Of a stretch of 64,000 nucleotides of DNA, positions 9,901 through 19,000 are shown one piece after another. A model generated the notes under the pieces. The model did no database searches and was not told the origin of the DNA. It saw only the letters and a list, made by a program, of their open reading frames with translations. Every line of letters starts with the position of its first letter. The stretch's first letter is position 1. The DNA comes from Halichondria panicea (taxonomy: Eukaryota > Porifera > Demospongiae > Suberitida > Halichondriidae): assembly GCF_963675165.1 (NCBI RefSeq), contig NC_087390.1, positions 1,569,501 through 1,633,500 on the forward strand, written 5' to 3'. Made by a program: the position numbers and the translations under genes.

Positions 9901-12788
9901 TGGATAAATTTCCAAGAGAGAGAATCACAATGGACCAGATAGTTTCCAAAGTAGAGGGCAAATTCTCTAAACTAGTTGTCATTAAAGGGGCTCCTGGAGG
10001 AGGTAAGACGACTTTGTCATGGGAGCTGTGCAGACGATGGGCTAATGGTGAAGTTTGGACAGAGTACTCCCTCGTTGTATTGCTCCGACTTCGAGATGAG
10101 AATATTCAGGAAGCTGTAGAATTAGTCGATCTATTTCAATGTGAAGATACTGATGATTCCAAAAGTGTTTATTCTATTATCCGAAAGAACCATGGGCAGG
10201 GCATACTTTTCATTTTGGAAGGCCTGGATGAATTGACACCATCCCTTAGAGAAAAAGACTCCATATTTATGAAGCTAATAACCGGACGTCTTCTGCCAGC
10301 TAGTACCGTTCTTGTTACCACTAGGCCCTGGGCTGTATGCGATCTACCTGTTACTTGTAGCTCAAGAGTTGATCAGTTCATCGAAATCTTAGGTTTTTCT
10401 GGCGAACAAATTAAAGAGTACATTGATCTAATGATCAAAAATCGAGAGGCTCCACCAGAACTACGTGAATACATTAACTCTAATCCACATATATCTAGTG
10501 CAATGTATAACCCTCTTCATGCCAGAATTGTAGTTGATGTTTACAAAAAAAATTGTCACAAAAAAAGCAGCGTCTTTCCTAGCACAACAACTGAACTATA
10601 CACTGCATACTGTCAAGTTTTAATTGAAAGATATTTACATGACAAACCAGAGAGTGATTGGAGTGACGAGCTTAGTGAGTTACCTTGGTCACTTCAGGTA
10701 CATTTTGATAAACTCTGCCAAATTGCGTACAATGGAATAACAAAAGAAAAACAACAGTTGGTTTTTTTCAAGGAAGATGTTGTTGATACTAACACACTTG
10801 GATTCATGAACAGTGTACATCCTTTATATAAGAAAAGCAACAGTTCTCCATCTTACAATTTCCTTCATCTAACACTTCAAGAGTTCCTCGCTGCATTTTA
10901 CGTCTGGAAAAATAACACCCCACACGAGCAGTTGATCTTGTTTGAAACAAAGACTGATGATGGATCATACAAGATGATTCTATTGTTTTTAGCTGGATTG
11001 ACTAAACTGAATGACCCATGGACACAGTGTGTACTTTCAACTCCTTTTGTGTACTATGAGAAAGGATCGTCAAAAGCCGAGAGAATGTGTAGTAGATTCT
11101 CAAGTGATCGAATTCTTTGGATCTATGAAAGCCAAAATGTGCAAGCCATGAAGGACATGTATTGTAATGTGCTGTATATACTACTGCTATATTATGAGAC
11201 AATTGATCATTTTGCACTTGGTTATGTTGTAGCTTCTGCTCATTTCAAAGTAACTGTAATGGACATGTTCACGTTTAATGAAAATAATGTGGATGGATCA
11301 ATGATATTAGCAGGAATCAACAAAGTTTTGCCTTCTTTTACTCTAAGTGTAAGGCATCTGACAATGTCTACCACATTCAAGATTCCATCTGCTTGGCATA
11401 CACTCACTGATAGGATACTACCAGAATTAGAAAGCGTCACTATCAGTATTGACGATATATTTGATGGGCCTGAGGTTCCATGTACATTAAAAATATTTGA
11501 CACTATACAGCTATCTCCAAACTTAAGTGTTGTAGAGCTAGATTTTGGCATCTCAAGAGACACTGTGATACGAATACTTGATATTTTGAAGCCAAAACAC
11601 TGCTTGAAAGTTTTGAAATGTGCTCAAGTATCGCCAGCTGATGAAGAGTTGTTGTCTGACTTCATTGCACATTCTAGTATTGAAATGTTGGTGATACATT
11701 TGGTTCGAGCGCTTTCTATTGGTACCTCACCCATCACAGATGCTAAACATTGGTGTATTTCAATTGAATTGAACGTGACTGAGTTAAAAAGGAACAACAC
11801 GAAAATCTTGCCACATTTGCTGTCTGAAATTTCATTTACCAATAACGATCCAAGAAGAATGTTTACAAAAAAAGAGTCAAAAACCAAAAACTTAATTTCA
11901 ATATTAAGCCACTGGAAACTAAGCTTACAATATCTGCGATGCTCTTCCCATCTTCACTTGACTCCCACACAATCTGAGCAGCTTTTTAGTACTCTACTCA
12001 ATTGTCCGATACTTAAAGAACTCGATATCCAAAGTGAAATAAAGGGCCGATTTGAATATTTCTGTACCCCCCTGCAGCACTTGCAATCACTAACTTTGGA
12101 TTGTCGTGATAATGCCTGTGAAGTTTTACGTTCTCTCAAAGACAATCGATTACATTCCATTAAAAGCCTTAAACTGATATGTAACTTTGACTGCTTTTTT
12201 GATGAAGCTATTGGTGAGTATCTACAGACTGACACATCTCTAGAGGAATTGACACTGCATTATATTGATTTCGAAAGTAGCCCGAGTCATTTAGAGCAGG
12301 GACTGCAAGTTAACACATGTCTAACTAAGCTAACTATTTTACCTCATATTAGTTATGATGAATCGCTTGATTATGATTATGGTTTCGAAACGGTTGAACT
12401 GGCCCAAATGTTTCATACAACTCTACAATTCATTGAACTTATGTTTTGTAAGCAGTTTCCACCGGATCTACTACCCGTTTTGGAAGCATTGGGAGAAAAC
12501 AATACAGTTAAACACCTGAAACTCCGTCTGTGTGTGCCACCATTAGAACATTTTATACCGTACACTGTTACCACTGAAGAGGCTGAAGCTGTTGGTAATG
12601 TGTTAGCCAAGAACAAGACTCTAGAGGTGTTTTACCTCAATGTTGAGATCATTGAGTGCTCCCCAATTGTCAGGGGGCTGTTTGAAAACAAAACACTGAA
12701 ACAATTCGGCACTTCTAATAATACAAAAAAAAACATTGTCACATGTCCCGAGTACATTGATGTCAGACAAAGAATTGTGTTTATTTAG
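6926..12788 (+). CDS. NLR1: leader-2A-Death-NACHT-LRR receptor
   Basis: An intracellular NOD-like receptor; the family senses microbial or danger signals and oligomerises through NACHT. Exons 6926-7118, 8442-8630, 8688-8846, 8963-9238, 9407-9463 and 9679-12788 join in phase 1 throughout to give 1327 residues. Residues 1-177 form a leader with hydrophobic spans near 32-62, 90-113 and 152-168, ending in the 2A motif at 171-178. A Death-fold domain follows (about 182-272; NWFNLGLDLGLGFDILNNI). A Ser/Thr/Pro linker exon comes next, then NACHT with Walker A GAPGGGKTT (395-403) and Walker B ILFILEGLDEL (467-477). The C-terminal third carries degenerate LRRs such as NNTVKHLKLRL and NKTLEVFYL. The start ATG has ACC before it and is conserved in all copies. 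Intron 1 holds two small transposons. The first base of exon 4 makes Thr where the sisters have Gly after the 2A exon. Ligand unknown. Confidence 0.9.
7326..7612. mobile_element. Small inverted-repeat element, TAGTCTCG ends
   Basis: Ends TAGTCTCGCGGAC and GTCCACGAGACTA are inverted copies, with further matching inside (GTCTGGCCAATT against AATTTGCCAGAC). Size is 287 bases, inside intron 1 of NLR1 and absent from the same intron of NLR4. I see no clear target duplication. The ends resemble those of the element at 29739-30490. Confidence 0.6.
8151..8353. mobile_element. MITE, TACCGTATAG-end family
   Basis: Left end TACCGTATAGAGGGTGATTT; right end AATTACCCGCTATACAGTA in inverted orientation. 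It lies in intron 1 of NLR1. The flanking phrase GTGCATTGCTTGGTATTCACGG occurs on both sides of the 7.29-8.36 kb segment, so this intron also grew by a local duplication. Confidence 0.55.
8798..8839 (+). other. 2A-like ribosome-skipping motif of NLR1
   Basis: Reads LLLQSGDVEANPGP in frame at the end of exon 3. It matches the full 2A consensus D-[VI]-E-x-N-P-G-P, with a hydrophobic/amphipathic helix before it as active 2As have. Skipping would occur between Gly177 and Pro178. All four NLR copies carry it unchanged. Confidence 0.88.
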
Positions 12789-13112
12789 TAGTATGTATGA
12801 CTCCTGTTTTATGTTATGGTCTAGTTTGTATACTAAATCTTATAAGTCTTCCCAATCGGTGGCTATCTTTCTTATACATGTACAGTATATTTTTGTGTAC
12901 CATTGGGCAGAGAGTATAAACTCTGTACAATAATTATACACTCCATAATTATTTATGTCTCTAATAGCAATTGTTTTTGATCGTTTCGTTGCTTTGGTAA
13001 TTAAAATCTTCTCTTCAAACAACATATTAAATGACACGACTATAATTATAGATTTCATTTTTATCCTTATACTTGAAGCATGATCATTTCCAGACAACAT
13101 AATTATAATAAG

Positions 13113-13253
13113 CTATTGCATGTTCACAAAGTTCTGGATGAGGTTGAGTGCTCTCTCCGGCTGGTCAAACGGGAGAATGTGCCCACCCCCTCTCACGACC
13201 ACCTGCATAAACTTGTTCACTGTCCTCACACACCCGGCAACATCATCTCCTAT
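13113..13253 (-). pseudogene. CPVL-like serine carboxypeptidase, last exon only (copy 1)
   Basis: Coding on the minus strand and convergent with NLR1, 325 bases beyond its stop. The reading contains VVVRGGGHILPFDQPERALN, the C-terminal catalytic-His segment typical of vertebrate CPVL (S10 family). The acceptor has moved so that three residues (VWK in the other copies) are missing at its start. No other carboxypeptidase exon is found before the ODAD2-like relic begins, so this is a single stranded exon rather than a gene. Confidence 0.7.
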
Positions 13254-13261
13254 CTGTGAAG

Positions 13262-14735
13262 GGAGAAATGTGTGTGTGGGGGTTAGGGTTAAGGTTAACC
13301 CGAACATAACAAAATTAGAAACTACTTTAATGTGTGTGTGTGTGTGTGGGGGGGGCCGGGTGAGAACAAGAATATGTGTGTGTGGGGGGGGGTGAGAACA
13401 AGAATATGTGGGTGTGTGTGGGGTGGGGGTGAGAACAAGAAATGTGTGTGTGTGGGGGGGGTGAGAACAAGAAATGTGTGTGTGTGTGGGGGGGAGGGAT
13501 GAGAACAAGAAATGTGTGTGCGTGTGTGGGGGGTGAGAACAAGAAATGTTTGTGTGTATGTGTGTGGGGGGTGAGAACAAGAAATGTGTGTGTGTGTGGG
13601 AGGGGGGGGTGAGAACAAGAAATGTGTGCGTGGGGGGGGGGGGGTGAGAACAAGAACAGTTTGTGTGCATGTGTGTGTGTGTGGGGGGGGTAAGAACAAG
13701 AGATGTGTGTGTGTGTGGGGGGGGGGTGAGAACAAGAAATGTTTGTGTGTATGTGTGTGGGGGGTGACAACAAGAAATGTGTGTGTGTGTGGGGGGGAGG
13801 GATGAGAACAAGAAATGTGTGTGTGTGTGTGTGGGGGGTGAGAACAAGAAATGTGTGCGTGGGGGGGGGGGTGAGAACAAGAAATGTGTGTGTGTGGGGG
13901 GGGTCAGAACAAAAATGTGTGTGTGTGTGTGGGGGGTTAGAACAAGAAATGTGTGTGTGTGTGTGTGGGGGGGGGGGTGAGAACAAGAAATGTGTGTGTG
14001 TGGGAGGGAGGGATGAGAACAAGAAATGTGTGTGTGTGTGTGTGGGGGGGGGGGAGAACAAGAAATGTGTGTGTATGTGTGTGTGTGGGGAGGGGTGAGA
14101 ACAAGAAATGTGTGTGTGCGCGTGTGGGGGGTGAGAACAAGAAATGTGTGTGGGGGGGGTGAGAACAAAAAATGTGTGTGTGTGTGGGGGGGGGGGTGAG
14201 AACAAGAAATGTGTGTGTGTGTGTGGGGGGGGGGGGTGAGAACAAGAAATGTGTGTGTGTGGGGGGGGGATGAGAACAATAAATGTGTGTGTGTGTGGGG
14301 GGTGAGCTAGAACAAGAAATGTGTGTGTGTGTGTGTGTGTGGGGGGGGGGGGGTGAGAACAAGAAATGTGTGTGTGTGTGGGGTGAGAACAAGAAATATG
14401 TGTGTGTGTGTGGGGTGAGAACAAGAAATGTGTGTGTGTGTGTGTGTGTGTGGGGGGGTGAGAACAAGAAATGTGTATGTGTGTGTGTGTGTGTGTGTGT
14501 GGGGGGGTGAGAACAAGAAATGTCTGCGTGTGGGGGGGGTGAGAACAAGAAATGTGTGTATGTGTGTGGGGGGTGAGAACAAGAAATGTGTATGTGTGTG
14601 TGTGTGTGTGTGGGGGGGGGGTGAGAACAAGAAATGTCTGCGTATGGGGGGGTGAGAACAAGAAATGTGTGTATGTGTGTGGGGGGGGGGTTAAAACAGG
14701 AAATGTGTGTGTGTGTGGGGGGGGGGGTGAGATGT
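13262..14735. repeat. GT/G-run minisatellite, long array
   Basis: About forty units of 28-45 bases, each built as GTGAGAACAAGAAATG, then (TG)n, then a run of 4-12 G on the + strand. It sits where the last intron of the carboxypeptidase relic would be. Long open frames across it on both strands (HTHT/PP/FLVL and CVCVGG) are by-products of the repeat. The G-runs could form quadruplexes. Confidence 0.95.
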
Positions 14736-14740
14736 ACAAA

Positions 14741-14970
14741 GTGGGTCCTCACTGAACACTAGTTAACCACTAGTCCTACAGCTGTGTACCCAGTGGGTCC
14801 ACATTGTACACTAGTTAACCACTAGCCCTACAGCTGGTTACCCAGTGGGTCCACACTGAACACTAGTTAACCACTAGCCCTACGGCTGTGTACCCAGTGG
14901 GTCCACATTGTACACTAGTTAACCACTAGCCCTACAGCTGTGTACCCAGTGGGTCCACATTGTACACTAG
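14741..14970. repeat. About 62-base tandem repeat, nearly four copies
   Basis: Unit contains ACACTAGTTAACCACTAG, then CCTACAGCTG, then TACCCAGTGGGTCCAC, with two alternating variants (CACTGAACAC and CATTGTACAC). It directly adjoins the minisatellite. No coding sense. Confidence 0.9.
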
Positions 14971-14980
14971 CTACTTACTT

Positions 14981-15510
14981 GTTGATGAGGAGGAGTGGTT
15001 GATTAGTACCTGTGAGTAGTTAAACGAGAAGGGCTACCCCACCAATTGAGAAGCACACTCTCCCAGAGCTCCCACCATATTCATCAGAACCTGCATCAGG
15101 AGGATCATTCATTGCTGTAGCTAGATTGTGAACAGGTTTATACAGTTTCATTCTAGTACCTCTTCAGGTTGATTGCCCAACAGTGATACCAGTTGCTCAA
15201 CTGCTTTCAACTCTTTGAACTAAAGCAGACAAAAAATTAATATTAAATCAACAATTAGATATCTCAACGTATAATTATGTGTGTGTTTGTTCATCACACA
15301 CACACAGAAAGCTGCCATTCTATAAATGCTCCAGATATACATAGCTCACTTTATGACATTTTCCTTGCTCTTGCTACACTTCCAGACAGCCCAGTCACGG
15401 CTATGAGGAGGTCCTTGTTATCAGTGACCTTGAGTAGTGCAGCCAGTGGTGAGAGTCCATCATGAGAGTGTACCAGCGATCGTGTCACCTCCTCCTCCGC
15501 ACACTAGTGT
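14981..15510 (-). pseudogene. ODAD2/ARMC4-like armadillo-repeat relic
   Basis: ODAD2 docks outer dynein arms in cilia. Three minus-strand exons align in order with the vertebrate protein. The first, at about 15510-15350, reads [18 protein letters not shown] and on to [10 protein letters not shown]. The second, 15217-15158, reads FKELKAVEQLVSLLGNQPEE. The third, 15090-14981, reads VLMNMVGALGECA and ends GTNQPLLLIN. Lesions are clear: one base is missing near 15390, shifting the frame before the expected [12 protein letters not shown], and the third exon has a frameshift plus an in-frame TAA. The rest of the protein is absent. The 62-base tandem repeat begins right at its last donor. Confidence 0.65.
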
Positions 15511-15643
15511 GTGTGAAAGCAATTTTGAGCAACCACTCCGCGATCTGAGTGTGTGAATAAAATTATGGTAATCAAATTTTAGCTCGTTGTGGTAATAATT
15601 GTGGTATACACATCGATCACACTGCACACACACGCCCACTCAC

Positions 15644-15813
15644 CACTGTCGTCTGGTGTTAACGTGTCATCTTCGTCTGCACAGAGAGGTATCAGTGTGT
15701 TGTGTGTGCAAGGTGATGAAGTTCAGTTATACACAGTTTATTTAAAGACAGATCATCTACTCCTCACCATCTAGTAAGGACTTGGTCTCTTCTTTCTTCT
15801 CTTTATCATCCAT
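15644..15813 (-). CDS. Possible 5' exons of a minus-strand gene (acidic N-terminus)
   Basis: ATG at 15813-15811 opens MDDKEKKEETKSLLD, with a phase-1 donor after 15768 (GATG/GTGAGG). An acceptor before 15676 continues DEDDTLTPDDSG to a matching phase-1 donor after 15644. The two exons join in frame into a charged N-terminus. No downstream exon in the right phase is visible: the ODAD2-like exons below do not continue this frame. It may be the start of that relic with exons lost, or chance. It faces away from the formin. Confidence 0.3.
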
Positions 15814-16041
15814 TTTAATGGCCACTCACTAGCCTAGTTAGAATGAATAGCTAGCTACCTTAGCTGTAAAGAAGTCATAATTATGATCAAAACTCCCAGT
15901 ACAAGCCGCCCTCATTAGTGGTGCATTTTGGGGATTCCCCTGAAAGAGGGGTGGGGCTGGCCTTGCAGCTTTGATGTTGGCAAATGACGTCATGACACCC
16001 TTGTATGTACATGTATGATGACACGCACATTGTCTGGTTAG

Positions 16042-19000
16042 CTCCAAGAGAAGCACGAGGCTGCAGAGTTCCAGTCACTCAAGAGAATTGGTGAGAATCA
16101 TGTTTAGCTAGTATAAATACTTTATGGGTTTGAGAACTCTCGATGATCTGCTATAAATTGAGAGAACTGACCAACAAAAAAATACTTGCTCTGAGATTCT
16201 GCATATATAAATCATCTTGTTGACTGCATTTCTCCATTGCCCTCTCCCTCCTAGCTGACCTGGAGAAGAAGTTATCAGATTTGAACAAAACTGTCAAGGA
16301 GGTACAAACTGGAACATTACCTGTACGTTGACTGTTGAAGCATCTGTAGTGCATGCCTGTACACACTGTAGTACATATATAAATATGAAATTAGACAGAT
16401 GTATGGTTGGTTTTGTACAAATGCAGTAAATTGTTATAATCATTTTCTTCCACAGCCTTCGTCAAATGCCCCTCCCCCTCCTGGAGCACCCCCTCCACCC
16501 CCACTCCCCGGAGGTGCCCCACCCCCTCCTGGACTGCCGGGTGCCCCCCCACCACCACCCCCTCCACCAGGAGGGCCGGGAGCACCACCACTTCCACCCC
16601 TGGGAGGAAAATTCGGAAGTAAGTCAATACTTATCATTATCAGTTGCTTTTTGAAGGAGCCAACTTTTTTCTTAAGAAGAAATTTTTATTGTCTAATTAA
16701 GTTACTAGCTGTATCTTAAGTTTCAATAGTTTCAACTACTACAGCTCAGAATTTGTTTAGTTATCAGAATGTTAGAATCCTACTGTCTGTACTCATCGTA
16801 CATATAGTTATACATGTAGCTATAGAGCTGATAATACACACTGTATGTACTTGTCCCTCTCTCTCCCACTGTCCCCAGTCCGCGGGGGTAAGAGGAAGAT
16901 TGAGACCAAGTATCGACTGCCCCTACTCAACTGGTCCAGTATCCCGGCCACCCAGATCGCAGGCACTGTCTTCACTGAAATGGACGATGAGAAAATCATT
17001 AAACTGATCGATTTTACCGGTGAGGGGTGGTCATGTGATTAGAGTGTGAAAATTTTGTCATTTGTACGTCTTTTAATATTTCATGTATGTCTTCACGTAT
17101 TGCAGTATGTACTTGTTTATAGCTATCGAGCGATCCAGTATTTTGTTTATTTTTCCCGAAAACAATGGAGACCGGAACTCCAAGATTGGTATCAGTAGCT
17201 CTACTGTTCAATTGGTTTTTCTCTCACTCAGAGTTTGAGGAGACCTTCAAGCTGAACACACCCGCTAATAATGAGCCTGACAGAGGAGGAGTCAAGCCAG
17301 AGCCCACCCCCCGCAAGAAGACGGTGCAGAAGGAAGGGCTACTGGACACCAACAGATCTCAGAACGTTGCCATTGCACGGAGGAAGATCACGTGTTCTTC
17401 AGAGGAGCTCAAAGATGTCATCACACAGTAAGTATGGTTAGCTACAGTAGCAGGGGATCTGAAAACAAATTAATGTGGAGTTTACAATTGATATACAAGC
17501 AGAGGAGGTCCGACAGGCGCGGTGCAGCTCAAGTAATTAGCCTCTGATTACTCTCAGCAAAAACATACGACGTGGGAGGATAATTATTATTCAATCAAAG
17601 ACTAATTGCTTGAGCTGCACTGCGCCTGTCGTACCTCCTCTGATATACAAGTACTGTACATGCGTTGTTATTTTGTTTACTACTGTGCGTGACTGATTAT
17701 AATTATACACACCACACCCACCCTTTGATGTTCTTGTTGGCCACTCCCCCAGGATGGACTTGGAACGTCTGCCAGTGGATTTGGTGGAGATCCTAAACAA
17801 AGTGACTCCCAACGAAGACGAGGTTAAGAAGTTTGGTCAGTTCCAGAAAGACAAGAAAGACCCGAAGACACTGCCAGACAATGACCGGTTTGTGTTTGAG
17901 GTGAGAGAAGCAATCTAAAGTCTATTTGCATTGAGTTTGGCCCTGGAAGTTATGTGGTCAATTATGGCTTCATTTATGCTTTATGTGGTGGACAAGTATG
18001 CCTGGGACTTCTACATGGAAAATGCTAACTTTTAACTGGTTGGAGCTTACCAGCTCTACAGCATATATAGATAGAAGCGCTTTTTAACAAGGAATCCAAT
18101 GGTATATGAAACTTTGAATTTCAGTAAAGTATGACAAAGTTATGACAACTTTATGAAGGTCAAACTCAACACAAATAGACTTTAGCTTGCTGTAGGTGAT
18201 GGGTAGCTACGTATAGGCTGCATTTTGAAATTACTAGAGTTGTCTCTTTAAATAGAGTTTGATGGTCAAATTCCAACGATTTTATTTTTCTGAAAGCTTA
18301 GAAGGAGCTCTTTCAGATGATATGCTCAGATCGCATAAAATTATTTGCAACAGGCCATTAATTTTCATTTTCACGACGGCCCTTGGTAGTTACTTCTCCT
18401 GTTCCCTAATTGTGCAGTTGTACAGAGTGGAGAGGTTACAAGCACGACTGAATGTGATGATCTTCATGGGAAACTTTGAGGAGGACATTGGTATTCTAAT
18501 CCCTGTGAGTTGAGCATAATAATTATACATGTGTTAGTAGTACTTGTGCGGCTTCCCCTGCCTTGTGTATTGCCTAACAACTATTGTAGCGGTGGAACCC
18601 ACAAGGAAAATCTTTAGAAAACAAGTTTTTGCCCCATTGAATGAGGTTTTAGGTAGTTTGTTCTCGCCTGACTACTACTCTAAACCTCCTCACAAATGAA
18701 TAACTTCTCCATACATAGTTACAGTACTGCCTGTACATTATCTCCTCACAGCAAATTGATGCAGTGATAGCAGCCTCTAAGTCTGTGACTTCTTCAGACC
18801 ACTTTAAGAAATTCTTGGAAGTGAGCAAACTGCTATCTGTGTGTCTTGTTGAACTTAGACATTCACTTTCACTTGTTAGTGGCCCCCGTACTTGCTTGTT
18901 ACAGCGTCATAGAAAGCATGGGGTCCGGGGGAGGGCTAGAATCCCCCTATACTGTTTAGTACCTTTCAGACTACATTCTACTGCCTTTCCTCCTCTTGTG

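Noticed and set aside
13113-14752. Very long open frames rich in HTHT, PPP and FLVLTP, and complementary CVCVGG frames
   Set aside because: They run across the GT/G-run minisatellite in several frames on both strands and vary with repeat number. Only the last 141 bases (13113-13253) match a real protein.
14741-14970. CRISPR-like array
   Set aside because: The repeats are contiguous with no unique spacers, and the genome is eukaryotic.
16440-16654. Gly-rich and His/Pro-rich frames around 16.5 kb
   Set aside because: Other-frame shadows of the FH1 proline-rich exon.
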